Shown here: in pieces, positions 47,636 through 57,023 of the stretch
Position numbering within the stretch: position 1 is the stretch's first letter
How the letters are laid out: each line of letters begins with the position of its first letter
Source: JALOAT01 sp041677345
GTDB lineage: Bacteria; Pseudomonadota; Gammaproteobacteria; Thiohalomonadales; Thiohalomonadaceae
DNA: 58,274 nucleotides
Assembly (NCBI GenBank): GCA_041677345.1
Contig: JBAYQE010000007.1
Span: forward strand, 1 to 58,274
Reading direction: 5' to 3'
Notes under the pieces: generated by a model
Seen by the model: the letters and a program-made list of their open reading frames with translations, nothing else
The model's database searches: none
What the model was told of the DNA's origin: nothing
Made by a program: the position numbers and the translations under genes

Positions 47636-47923
47636 CTAACCAATCAACACCGTCGGGCAGCCCATGACGATCTTGCCGCCATGGCCGCAGGGATCCCCCA
47701 TGCGGGCAGCCGGTTTGCCGCCAATGAGTACCGTAGGAGAACCGGAAGAAGCTTTGTCGGGAGGGCCGATGCACACCGCAGTATCGCCCATGCGGGCAGC
47801 AGGTCTGCCTCCGATCAAGACAGTCGGAGCACCGTTTGCCAGTGGGCCACCGACATGAGGGACTTTGCTGGTGACCTTGGGACACACGTGCATATCGCCC
47901 ATGCGGGCGGCGGGCTTGCTCAT
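47636..47923 (-). CDS. PAAR domain protein
   Basis: A 95-residue protein made of three PAAR-like strand repeats (KPAARMGDMHV, RPAARMGDTAVC and KPAARMGDPCGHGGKIVMG, each followed by TVLIG). The conserved cysteine and histidine positions of each repeat would bind metal at the tip of a cone. PAAR proteins cap VgrG spikes of type VI secretion systems or phage-like devices. Neither VgrG nor any other secretion gene is nearby, so it is an orphan in this window. The ATG at 47923 follows GGAGTAGTCTC. Confidence 0.88.
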   Translation of the reverse strand: MSKPAARMGDMHVCPKVTSKVPHVGGPLANGAPTVLIGGRPAARMGDTAVCIGPPDKASSGSPTVLIGGKPAARMGDPCGHGGKIVMGCPTVLIG

Positions 47924-48109
47924 GAGACTACTCCTTGTCATCTATGGGAACCGATTGTAGCGGGATAACGACATCGATGGCCATATCGAGAGAAACATGC
48001 AGGTAACACCCGCCCCGACGGGTAGTCATCGCACGGCCCGTCACGGTAGTGCCCTGTTGGCCTGGTCGAGGCACTCGCGTCCGGTCGTGCAGGATGACAG
48101 GAAGCAACA

Positions 48110-50452
48110 TCAACCATCGTCCTTGTTGTCCGGCCACACCTCGCAGGCGATTCCGCGCAGGGCATTGGAGCCGCTGACGGGATCGAAATGCCCGGCGCTC
48201 AGCGCGGCGTTATAGCTATGGTTGTCCATCCCGTCCAACGGATAGCCGGGCAGGTTCAACTGGGGGCACGCTTCCCACCAGCCATATTGGGCGCACACCA
48301 CATCGGCGCGCATGGCGGCGTCGAGACGCGCCCTGGCACGTAACCGCGCGACCGGGGTCTGTACCACCACCCAACCGCCGGCTGCGATGCCGCGGGCCGC
48401 AGCGGTGTCAGGGTGCATGAGCACCAGCGGTTCCGGCATCCGGCGCCGCAAGGAAGGCAGGCCACGGTGTTGGCTGTGGCAGAACTGCGGCCACTTCGCG
48501 GAGGTTAGCGTCAAGGGTCGTCCGGGAGACGAAGATGGCGGCGGTGTACAGCGGGGCAATGGGTCAATGCCGGCCTGGAACAGGACCTCGGAATAGATCT
48601 CGATGCGCCGGCTCGGCGTAGCGAAACCCTGCTCCTGGTATTTGCGATAGCGGGTCGGCCCGGCGGCCGGGATTCCGCCCGGGCTGGCGCGCAGCGCGGC
48701 GGGTTCAAGGCCGGTGGGCGCGAGCACATGACGCAAAGCGGCCTCCATGTCGCCACCGAAGAAATGCCCGCCGAGACCAAGCCGCCGCGCGAGTTCGAAG
48801 ACAATCCAGGTGTCGGAGCGTGATTCACCCCGCGGCTGCACCACCGCCGGTCGCCACTGCAAGAGCGCTTCTCCCGCTTCGCCGAGCTGGAAGCCGCCAA
48901 GGAGGCCCGGCCGTTCCCAAGGTGAGGCCACGGGCAACAGGTAATCGGCCTCACGCGCTGTGGGCGTGATGAACATGTCCGCATGCACGAACAGGTCGAG
49001 CCCGGCCAGCATCTCGCCCATGCCGTCGGCATGCGGTTTGGAAAGCAAAAAATTGGTGCCGAAATTCACCAGGCCACGTACTGGGTAAGGCCGGCCAGTC
49101 GTCGCCGCGCGAAACAGGTCGAGGGTGGTGATCCAACCTCTTGCGGGCGGCCCCACCGGGCGCACATCCCTCCCCAGAGTCTTGGGGCGCTGCGCAGGCG
49201 CGAGCAGTTCCGCACCGGAGATGTCGTTCAATGAGGGTCTGGCAAAAAAGACGTTGCCACCCGGGCTGTCCAATGAGCCCGTCAGCGCATACAGGAGCCC
49301 GATGGCACGCCCGATTTGGGTCGCATCGGCCTGTTGAGAGACGCCGGTCCAGTGAAAGTAAGTTACCGGGCGATGCGCGTGCAGCAGACGGGCGGTCTCG
49401 ACCACCTGCCCCGCGGGAACGCCGCTCTCCGATGCCACCCGCTCCGGCGGGTAAGCGGCACACAGCTCGGCGAACAGCGCGAAAACCGGCTGGCAGGTGA
49501 TCCGCCCATGTGGGGTTTCAATGCGGAAACGGCCGAAAAGTGCCGGGCGCTCCACGGCCGAGGTGAAGCCGCCCCGCGCAGGGTCGTAGCAGACCGGCCG
49601 TTCCGCCGCCTCATCCCATACCACGCGCTGGGTCGGTGAGCCGTCGGGTGCGAGGTCGGCAGCGTTCAACAGCCGCCCATCCTCGCGCACCAGAAACGGC
49701 GCGTTGGTCCAATCGCGGATGAATGCCTCATCGTACCAGCCACGGGTGATCATCACGCCGGCAAGCCCCAGCGCGAGAATACCGTCAGCACCGGGCCGCA
49801 CGGGCAGCCACTGATCGGCGTGCGCCGCCAGACCGGCACGGCGCGGATCCACCACCACCAGGCGTGCGCCCCGCCGTTTTGCCTGCAATGCGGCGTGGGC
49901 ATACGCCGGCCAGGTCACCGCAGGGTTGAAGCCCCAAAAAAGGATGCAGCTGCTGCGCTCGAAATCGGGTGTGCCGATGCCGGAACCAAAGGTGTAGGTG
50001 GTGGCAAAATCCTTGTGCCAGTTGCAGTTCTCAGTCGCGAACATTACGTTCGGGCTGCCGTAGGCACGCGCCAGTCGATGGATCCACCCGAATGCATCGG
50101 CAATGGCCGTCCCACTTGGCGTGGTCACGCCGAAGGCGACCGATTCAGGGCCGGTGGCCGTGCTCATGGTACGCAAGCGCTCGGCAATCCCGTCGAGCGC
50201 CTCGTCCCATGAAACCGGTTCCCAACCTGGGTCCGGCTCGCCCTTGGGACGGGTACGCCGCAGCGGAGTGAGCAACCGCGCTGGGCTGTAGACCAGCTCC
50301 GGTGCCGCCCTCCCCTTCACACACAGTGCATTACCGGTCGGGTGCTCCGGATCGGGTTCGACCGCTACCAGGCGCCCGTCCTCTACCACGGAGAGGCTAC
50401 CGCACCGCGAAATGCACAGCGGGCAGTAGCCGCGAATTCTTTGCGCGCCCAA
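48110..50452 (-). CDS. molybdopterin (bis-MGD) oxidoreductase, catalytic subunit
   Basis: A 780-residue protein of the molybdopterin oxidoreductase family. The N-terminal 4Fe-4S site is C10-PLC-x3-C17 and C44. Regions for MGD binding (VVVDPRRAGLAAHADQWLPVRPGADGILALG, GLLYALTGSLDSPGGN) and a C-terminal molydop_binding domain (RLRARARLDAAMRADVVCAQYGWW) are clear. A cysteine at 143 (ATENCNWHKD) sits where the family's metal-ligand residue usually lies, but I cannot assign the substrate. No signal peptide and no iron-sulfur or membrane partner gene is adjacent, so it is a cytoplasmic, stand-alone-looking enzyme. TTG 50452 is the likely start. Confidence 0.85.
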   Translation of the reverse strand: MGAQRIRGYCPLCISRCGSLSVVEDGRLVAVEPDPEHPTGNALCVKGRAAPELVYSPARLLTPLRRTRPKGEPDPGWEPVSWDEALDGIAERLRTMSTATGPESVAFGVTTPSGTAIADAFGWIHRLARAYGSPNVMFATENCNWHKDFATTYTFGSGIGTPDFERSSCILFWGFNPAVTWPAYAHAALQAKRRGARLVVVDPRRAGLAAHADQWLPVRPGADGILALGLAGVMITRGWYDEAFIRDWTNAPFLVREDGRLLNAADLAPDGSPTQRVVWDEAAERPVCYDPARGGFTSAVERPALFGRFRIETPHGRITCQPVFALFAELCAAYPPERVASESGVPAGQVVETARLLHAHRPVTYFHWTGVSQQADATQIGRAIGLLYALTGSLDSPGGNVFFARPSLNDISGAELLAPAQRPKTLGRDVRPVGPPARGWITTLDLFRAATTGRPYPVRGLVNFGTNFLLSKPHADGMGEMLAGLDLFVHADMFITPTAREADYLLPVASPWERPGLLGGFQLGEAGEALLQWRPAVVQPRGESRSDTWIVFELARRLGLGGHFFGGDMEAALRHVLAPTGLEPAALRASPGGIPAAGPTRYRKYQEQGFATPSRRIEIYSEVLFQAGIDPLPRCTPPPSSSPGRPLTLTSAKWPQFCHSQHRGLPSLRRRMPEPLVLMHPDTAAARGIAAGGWVVVQTPVARLRARARLDAAMRADVVCAQYGWWEACPQLNLPGYPLDGMDNHSYNAALSAGHFDPVSGSNALRGIACEVWPDNKDDG

Positions 50453-50676
50453 TGCGTATTTCCCCCGTCCCAGCGAGACGCTTCATGGTAGTGGTACAGC
50501 GTTGGACCGCCCATCCCTCGAAAGCGTTACCCCGTCCGAGGTACAGGATTGACGGAAAGACAGGACAGATTCTCAGGAATTTCCACCGACGCCAAAGTTG
50601 GCGGACGACAAGAGAACGGTCATGGCCACGTCCAGTCGCCGCGTGACGTCGCCTTGGCCTGCTCCCATCTCCCCTG

Positions 50677-51372
50677 TTAGGCCGTCGCTATGGCTGCAAC
50701 GTGCGTGGTATTGGCTGCGGTGGGAGCGGGATTTCGTGGGGCCCCCTCGGGCACGGATTCTCTATTGGGCGGAATACCCGGGGCGGTTCGAACCGCGCTT
50801 TCGGCTTGCGGCGTGTAGTGGATCAGGAAGTCGCCCTTGGACTTGCCGGTAGCGAAGGCGCTGCGGTAACCGAGGAACTCGATTATTGGTCGGGTAGCTT
50901 GCCGTGCCGCCTCGTTGCTCCAGCCCTCGTACTCGATGCGATAGATTGCCGAGTAGATCTCCGCACGGCCGGTGCCATGATGGCAATGGATCAGCACTGG
51001 GTAAGCCTCATCCTGGTCCAACACCTCGAAGAAGCGCGCCAGGGTCTCTGCACTCGGCAGCTGACGCGAGGGGATGTTCACGTGGCGCACGCCGGCAAGC
51101 CTCGCGACCGCCTCGGCCTCCGCCTCGATCTCGCGCTGGTTTTCCGGATGCAATGCATCACGGACACCACCGGGATCACGCAGATCAATGACGGTACGGA
51201 TGCCGTGACGTTCGATGTAGTCACCAATGCGGTGTGGTGGTATCGCGGCCGACTTGAACACCCGTCCTGCACTGATGGTCTCGAACCGATAATTTACGTG
51301 GACAAACCACACATAGGCCCCGACCGTGGCCACAAAGACCAGCACCAGGGCACCAAGCAAGCGTCGTTTCAT
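50677..51372 (-). CDS. dual-specificity/tyrosine-like phosphatase, membrane-anchored
   Basis: A 231-residue protein. An N-terminal hydrophobic anchor (LGALVLVFVATVGAYVWFV) is followed by a protein tyrosine phosphatase-like fold with the active site H129-C130-xxGxxR136 (HCHHGTGR). The protein is predicted to be anchored in the inner membrane, with the catalytic domain probably in the periplasm, given the N-terminal leader. The C-terminal 30 residues are Ala/Pro-rich and probably disordered. The substrate is not known; phosphoinositide-like lipids and phosphoproteins are both possible for this fold. Confidence 0.85.
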   Translation of the reverse strand: MKRRLLGALVLVFVATVGAYVWFVHVNYRFETISAGRVFKSAAIPPHRIGDYIERHGIRTVIDLRDPGGVRDALHPENQREIEAEAEAVARLAGVRHVNIPSRQLPSAETLARFFEVLDQDEAYPVLIHCHHGTGRAEIYSAIYRIEYEGWSNEAARQATRPIIEFLGYRSAFATGKSKGDFLIHYTPQAESAVRTAPGIPPNRESVPEGAPRNPAPTAANTTHVAAIATA

Positions 51373-51567
51373 GGTTTCCTGTCAAAAAGGGATAAGCCGT
51401 CGTAACCTGGCCAAAGCCATCGTTCCAAACCCGCCAAACGGGTCGCATGGCGAAAAAAGACCACGCACCGTATCAAACATGCTACAGCAGATGCAGACAT
51501 GAGCATTACCTGAGCGCGCAGACGACAATGGCAAGAGCAGGAATGCACCTGGGTTCCCCTCGGTAGC

Positions 51568-52770
51568 TCACCACGTCAGCATGACGCCTATGATCAGTGC
51601 GTTGGCAAGGTCAACGAGGAAACCGCACACCAGTGGCACCACGATGAATGCATGATGAGCGGCGCCGAAGCGCTGGGTCACCGCGCTCATGTTGACCACC
51701 GCAGTCGCCGTCGAACCCAGCGAGATGCCGCTGAAGCCTGCCGAAACCACAGCCGCTTCGTAATCGCCGCCCATACCGCGGAAGACCACGAAGGCCGCGA
51801 AGGCGATCGCAAGGAGGATCTGCACCACCAGGACGGCGATCACGAAGGTAAAAACCCCTTCCAATGACCACAGCTGCATGCCCATGAGCGCCATGGTGAG
51901 GAACAGGCCGAGAGTGATATCCGAGATCAGCGCCAAGCCTTTGAGTGTGCCCGGCCAGGCCTCGATGACATCACGCCCGGTCACAAGGGGCAGATTGCGG
52001 ATCACGATGCCGGCCATCAGGCAACTGACGAAGGTGGGGATGGTAAGCGGCGCATTCTTCAAGAGCTCATCCAGGGCCAGGCCGAGGATCAGCGTGCAGT
52101 TGAGCAGGAACAAGGCGCGCAGGACGTAGAAATAATTGAAGCGTGTGGAACGCTCGTCCATGGTGCCGACGGCCAGGCGAAAGTCGCCGGACGGGGCGAT
52201 CCGATGGCGCCGCATCAGCCATGCTGCCGTCGGTCCGCCGATTATGCAGGCTGCGAACAAGCCGACGGTATTGGCAGCAATGCCCAACTCCGAGGCGTTG
52301 AGCACGTTGTATTGTTCGACGAAAATGGGCGACCACGCCATGGTGGTACCGATGCCACCCGTAAGCGATACCGAGCCCACCAGCAATCCGGTTTTCGGGT
52401 CCATGCCAAACGCATCCGCCACGGCCATTCCCGTCAGGTTCTGGAGCACGATAAAGCCAGTGGCGAGAAGCCCCAGGACGATCAACAGACGCCCGCCTTT
52501 GAGCAAGGTGCGTACCTCAGCCCTCAAGCCAATGGCTGCAAAAAAGTACAGCAGCAACGTATCCCGGGAATCGAGCGAGAACTCCACGCGCAGATCGAAC
52601 GCATAGTAGGCAACCGCCACGACCACTGCACACAAGGCGCCTCCCAACAACGGCTCGGGAATCGAGTAGCGGCGGAACACCTCATAGCGCTGCGCAAGGA
52701 ATTTTCCCATGAGCAGCAGCATAATCGCGATGGTGGAGGACCAGAGGGCGTCAACTTGAAAGGTTAGCAA
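51568..52770 (-). CDS. gltS: GltS sodium/glutamate symporter
   Basis: A 400-residue permease with about ten predicted transmembrane helices and the ESS-family duplicated core (VGSVSLTGGIGTTMAWSPIF and SAGFSGISLGSTATAVVNM are equivalent reentrant segments). GltS takes up glutamate with sodium. The gene is transcribed alone. The start codon appears to be TTG at 52770, and its upstream ribosome site is poor; a start a few codons further in is possible. Confidence 0.92.
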   Translation of the reverse strand: MLTFQVDALWSSTIAIMLLLMGKFLAQRYEVFRRYSIPEPLLGGALCAVVVAVAYYAFDLRVEFSLDSRDTLLLYFFAAIGLRAEVRTLLKGGRLLIVLGLLATGFIVLQNLTGMAVADAFGMDPKTGLLVGSVSLTGGIGTTMAWSPIFVEQYNVLNASELGIAANTVGLFAACIIGGPTAAWLMRRHRIAPSGDFRLAVGTMDERSTRFNYFYVLRALFLLNCTLILGLALDELLKNAPLTIPTFVSCLMAGIVIRNLPLVTGRDVIEAWPGTLKGLALISDITLGLFLTMALMGMQLWSLEGVFTFVIAVLVVQILLAIAFAAFVVFRGMGGDYEAAVVSAGFSGISLGSTATAVVNMSAVTQRFGAAHHAFIVVPLVCGFLVDLANALIIGVMLTW

Positions 52771-53437
52771 GGCTCTTTCCCGTCAGCGGTGCCCCACTTT
52801 GGGGCTCCATCAAAAAACCTGCTATTCTGCCAGCTTGCACGTGGAATAGAACCCCACGGTTTTTTGGCTTCCCACAGCCGTTCATTCCCCCCGCGCTCAC
52901 GAGACGATGGCCAATGAGCGCAGCCACAATTGCGTCGGCAAATTCCGAAGCCTTTGAGCCATGACACCCTGCGCTTCCCCGCGGGGAGAAGGTCTGGGGA
53001 AACCGACGAAGCTAATGTACGGATCGAAACAACACTGCGATGCGTGTATTGACAGTCACGCGCTTGGTGGGAAGCTGCACCGAATCATCGGTGCATGAAG
53101 GCGGATAGATCGACGGAAATTCTATTTGAGCGTTGAGCACCGACGACATCGTTAGCGCTAGGTTGAGAGTTGGAGGGCCTCGCCCTCATAACGCGCAATG
53201 TCAAAAATAACCTTCCAGAAAGTGACGTTTATCAACTGGACGACAACTGAAAAAATGGTAGGAACAGTTCTTTCCAGCGACTCTCCATTCTGATAGCGTG
53301 AGCTCAGGAAGAACGCCGAAGGCTTGGATATACAGGTCATCGACGTTCAGGAGACATGCCCCGCATGTCGTGAGTATGCACCGCTCCAGGCTTCAACGAC
53401 TGACCGGTGGTGTACCTGCAGGAAAGGAGTTATCGCC
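52771..53437. other. long intergenic region before the pilus operon
   Basis: About 670 bases between gltS and the first pilus gene, with no convincing coding frame. The region must carry promoters for both divergent units. I see no confident -35/-10 or operator. Its AT content is a little above average between 53140 and 53310. Confidence 0.4.
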
Positions 53438-53929
53438 ATGAACAAGAACACTCAAGCTCGCCTTCTCGGTGCAATAGTACTGGCTGGCCTGGTGCCTGCT
53501 GGGGCGGCGCTTGCGGCGGACGCGTCGACCACCTTCAACGTCACGGCCACGGTCAACGAAACCTGTATCGTGTCGGCCACGGATCTCACGTTCGGTGTCT
53601 ACGACCCCAACGCCGCCTCTCTCGACGGGGCATCCACCATCACCGCGACCTGTACTGACGGTGCGGACTACAGCATCGCGCTCGACGACGGCGATGGGAC
53701 TCCCACGGTGTTCGGAACCCGCGCCATGACGGCAAACGGTGTGTCCCTCGATTACGAACTCTATTCCGATTCGAGTCGCACCGTCGTCTGGAACGCGGCC
53801 GCTCCCGTCGCGAAAGCGGGTGCCAACCCCGGCGCAAACGTCCACACCGTCTACGGCCAGATCCCGACCGGCCAGTTCGTGGCCCCGGGTAACTACTCCG
53901 ACATCATCGACGTAACGCTTACGTACTAA
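53438..53929 (+). CDS. spore coat U (SCPU) domain pilin, CsuA/B-like
   Basis: A 163-residue secreted protein with a signal peptide (ARLLGAIVLAGLVPAGAALA) and one SCPU domain (TFNVTATVNETCIVSATDLTFG through YSDIIDVTLTY). In Csu pili such proteins polymerise by donor-strand exchange; this one is the best candidate for the major subunit because it comes first. Two cysteines (NETCIV and ATCTDG) probably form a disulfide. It has a good AAGGAGTTATCGCC site before the ATG. Confidence 0.88.
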   Translation: MNKNTQARLLGAIVLAGLVPAGAALAADASTTFNVTATVNETCIVSATDLTFGVYDPNAASLDGASTITATCTDGADYSIALDDGDGTPTVFGTRAMTANGVSLDYELYSDSSRTVVWNAAAPVAKAGANPGANVHTVYGQIPTGQFVAPGNYSDIIDVTLTY

Positions 53930-53941
53930 GGAGCAACGGCC

Positions 53942-54670
53942 ATGGCGTCTTGGAGCAAGGGGTGGCGGTATGCCATCGTCACCCTTGCCGCTCTCATGCC
54001 GTTCGCTGCAGGTGCGGCGAGCATCGCCATCAACCCGATCTCGGTGCGGCTCGACAGCGAGCGGGCGATCACCACCCTCCAGGTCCGCAACCACGGTAAC
54101 GAGGCAGTGGTGATGCAGGTCGCCGTGAACGATTGGCGCATCGAGAAGAACGAGGAACGCTATACCCCGACTGACGCCCTCATCGTCACGCCCCCCATCT
54201 TTACCATCCCCCCCGGCGAGGAGCAGGTGGTCCGCGTCGGCCTGCGCGAACCTACCCCCGCGACCAGCGAGCGCGCCTTCCGCGTCTTCCTGGAACAGGT
54301 TCCAAGTGGCGACACGCGCAAGGGGGGCAGCCACGTGCGGATCAATCTGCGCTTCGGCATCCCCGTCTTCGTGGCGCCGAGGGGCGGGGCCGCGCCAAAG
54401 GTCCAGTGGCGGGCGCGGCGGCTGAAGGACGGACGGCTTCAAGTGACCGGGAGCAACCAGGGCAACGCCCATCTCCGCGTCTCGCGGCTCGCCCTCCTGG
54501 ACGCCAACGGCAAATCGCTGGTCGAAACGGAGGGTTTGACCTACCTGCTGGCCCACACGGCGCGTGACTGGACCTTCCCGCCGCCACCGCCGGGCCGCAC
54601 GTCCTACCGCATCAAGGCGTGGACCCAGACCGGCGAGATCGAAGCCGAGCTGAAGCCAGGTGAACCATGA
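53942..54670 (+). CDS. periplasmic pilus assembly chaperone (PapD/CsuC-like)
   Basis: A 242-residue secreted protein: signal peptide (IVTLAALMPFAAGAA) and two Ig-like domains of the PapD superfamily (SIAINPISVRLDSERAITTLQVRN and TPTDALIVTPPIFTIPPGEEQVVRVGL). The C-terminal domain ends in AWTQTGEIEAELKP. Chaperones of this type complete the fold of pilin subunits by donor-strand complementation. It is 12 bases after the pilin gene and overlaps the usher gene by 11 bases. Confidence 0.9.
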   Translation: MASWSKGWRYAIVTLAALMPFAAGAASIAINPISVRLDSERAITTLQVRNHGNEAVVMQVAVNDWRIEKNEERYTPTDALIVTPPIFTIPPGEEQVVRVGLREPTPATSERAFRVFLEQVPSGDTRKGGSHVRINLRFGIPVFVAPRGGAAPKVQWRARRLKDGRLQVTGSNQGNAHLRVSRLALLDANGKSLVETEGLTYLLAHTARDWTFPPPPPGRTSYRIKAWTQTGEIEAELKPGEP

Positions 54671-57023
54671 CCGCCGCCACCCCCGTTCCCTGCTCCTGCT
54701 GACGGCGCTCCTGGGAAGCGGATCGCTGCACGCCGTGGAGGATTCCCCCTCTGCCCCGTTTTCGTGCCAGGAGGGCAACACCCCGGCCGGTTACCAGGAG
54801 CGTCTGCTGGACGCCCGCGTCAACGGCGGAGGGACCAAACCGGCTGCCCTGGTGTTGCAGGGGCGGAACGGCGCCTTGCTCGCAACCCGTCAGACCCTGG
54901 AGTCCTGGGGCCTGAACCCTCCCCAGGATCAGGGCATCTGCCATCGCGGGCAAACCTTCCTGGCACTCGACCTCCTCGGCCTGCCCTACTCCATCGACGG
55001 GGCCCGCCAGACCGTGGTGATCGAGGGGACGTGCAAGGAGTGCTTCCCGGGGACCGTGATTGCGTTGCGGGAACAGAAGCTCGTCTCGCCCCAGGCCGGC
55101 GCCGCCGGGGCCTTCCTCAACTACGATGCGCTCTACGAATCCACCGAGCAGAACGAAACCACGTCGGGCACCTTCGAGATCGGATTCTTCAACGGTTGGG
55201 GGGTGGGTACCACCACTTTTCTCACCGAGCGGGTGAATGCGGAAGAACGCTCCGTACGGCTCAATACCACGTGGCGCCGCGATCGGCCCGAGGCAATGCG
55301 TTCACTGCTGTTGGGCGACACCGTGTCACGGACGGGGAGCTGGGGCCGCGCCGTGCAGTTCGGCGGCATCCAGTGGGGCAGCAATTTCGCCACCCAGCCT
55401 GACTTCATCACCTTTCCCCTGGCTCGCATCGAAGGCGAGGCGGCTGCCCCTTCATCCCTCGAACTCTACGCCAACAACCTGCGCCTCGCCCAGCGGCAGA
55501 TCGAACCCGGTCCCTTTACCCTGAACGAGATCCCCGTGGTGACCGGCGCCAACGAGATCCAGTTAGTGGTGCAGGATGTGCTCGGGCGTGAACAGGTAGT
55601 CAGCCATTCGTTCTACACGGATCACGCCCTGCTGCGGAAAGGGCTGCACGATTACACCTACGAGGCCGGCGCCATCCGCGAAAACTACACCCTGACCAGC
55701 GACGATTACGGCCGTGCCTTCGTCGCCGGCACGCACCGGCTCGGGCTCAGTGACCGCCTCACCGGCGAACTGCGCGCGGAGATCCTCGCCGACCAGCAGA
55801 CCGCGGGCGTCAGCGGCGTCTTTCTCACCACCCCCTGGCTCGGCGTGCTCAACGCCTCCTTCGTCGCCAGCCGCAGCGAAGGGAAGGAAGGAAACCTGGC
55901 CGGACTCGGTATCGACCGCCACGGCCGACGCTGGAGCTACGGCCTCCAGGCATCATGGGCCAGCGAGGGCTTCCGGCAACTCGGCACGGCCGTGGACGAA
56001 ATCCCACCCGAGCGCACCGTCTTTGCACGACTGGGCACGCGGCTGTGGAACAGCAGTTCTTTGGCTGCCAATTACCTGGAACTGGACGAGCGTGACGGCT
56101 CCGACAGCCGGTTCGTGGGTGCCAGTTTCTCCACCCGCTTCTTCCTTGATCTGTCGATGCACCTCCTCGTCTCCCACGACCTGGAGCGGGAGGAAACCTT
56201 CGCCGGTGTCTCGCTGACCACCGCCCTGGGCTCAAGGAGCAGCGCCAGCCTGAGCCACATGACCGATGCCATCGGGTCGGGCACCCAATTTCAGTGGCAG
56301 CGCAACCTGCCGCGCGGCCCCGGGTTCGGCTATCGCGTGCTGGCGGAGGAGCGCGACAAGGGCACCGGGCGAGCCCAGGCGCAGGTGATGGCCAACGCCG
56401 ACTTCGGGGTCTACTCGGCAGAGGTGGCACGCTTCGGCGACGAGAACGCTTACAGGCTCACGGCGAGCGGCGGCGCCACCCTTCTTGGTGACGGTCTCTT
56501 CTTCTCCCGACGGGTGCACGACAGCTTTGGCGTCGTCCAGGTGGGCGACTATCCCGACGTGCGCGTCTATCACGAGAACCAGGAGATCGGCCGTACCAAC
56601 GCCAAAGGATCCCTCTTCATACCTGACATGCGGGCCTTCGAACGGAATAACATACGTGTGGAGCAGTCCGACCTGCCTCTCGACGTGAGCTTCGATCGCC
56701 TGAGCGCCGTCGCCATCCCGGGCTTCCGCCAGGGGGCGCTGGTGAACTTCCAGGTGGAAACCGCCAACGGGGTATTGCTGACCCTGTGGCAGGACAATGG
56801 CGAGTTCGTCCCCCTCGGTGCGCAGGTCATCCTGCACGGCTCCGCGGAACGCTTCCTGGTGGCGCGGCGAGGCGAGGTCTGGGTCACCGGAATGAAGGAT
56901 GTACATCGACTGGAGGCACGATGGGAGGGACATCACTGCGTCTTCGAGGCGGCCCTGCCCCGCCACGCCGGGCCGTTGCCGAAGGTGGGTCCGGTCATCT
57001 GCCGCGAGGTCTATGCTCAATGA
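54660..57023 (+). CDS. outer-membrane usher (FimD/CsuD-like)
   Basis: A 787-residue outer-membrane usher: short signal peptide (LLLLTALLGSGSLHA), N-terminal periplasmic domain (to about residue 120), transmembrane beta-barrel (about 130-600) with an embedded plug, and two C-terminal domains. It begins at GTG 54660 within the chaperone gene. The length is normal for the Csu group. It secretes and orders pilus subunits. Confidence 0.9.
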   Translation: MNHDRRHPRSLLLLTALLGSGSLHAVEDSPSAPFSCQEGNTPAGYQERLLDARVNGGGTKPAALVLQGRNGALLATRQTLESWGLNPPQDQGICHRGQTFLALDLLGLPYSIDGARQTVVIEGTCKECFPGTVIALREQKLVSPQAGAAGAFLNYDALYESTEQNETTSGTFEIGFFNGWGVGTTTFLTERVNAEERSVRLNTTWRRDRPEAMRSLLLGDTVSRTGSWGRAVQFGGIQWGSNFATQPDFITFPLARIEGEAAAPSSLELYANNLRLAQRQIEPGPFTLNEIPVVTGANEIQLVVQDVLGREQVVSHSFYTDHALLRKGLHDYTYEAGAIRENYTLTSDDYGRAFVAGTHRLGLSDRLTGELRAEILADQQTAGVSGVFLTTPWLGVLNASFVASRSEGKEGNLAGLGIDRHGRRWSYGLQASWASEGFRQLGTAVDEIPPERTVFARLGTRLWNSSSLAANYLELDERDGSDSRFVGASFSTRFFLDLSMHLLVSHDLEREETFAGVSLTTALGSRSSASLSHMTDAIGSGTQFQWQRNLPRGPGFGYRVLAEERDKGTGRAQAQVMANADFGVYSAEVARFGDENAYRLTASGGATLLGDGLFFSRRVHDSFGVVQVGDYPDVRVYHENQEIGRTNAKGSLFIPDMRAFERNNIRVEQSDLPLDVSFDRLSAVAIPGFRQGALVNFQVETANGVLLTLWQDNGEFVPLGAQVILHGSAERFLVARRGEVWVTGMKDVHRLEARWEGHHCVFEAALPRHAGPLPKVGPVICREVYAQ

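Noticed and set aside
47525..47968. A long frame across the tandem inverted repeats and PAAR gene, plus strand
   Set aside because: It is antisense to the PAAR gene and starts inside the repeat; it has no ribosome binding site or family match.
52764..52967. A short minus-strand frame overlapping the gltS start
   Set aside because: It has no conserved features and runs through the likely gltS promoter region.
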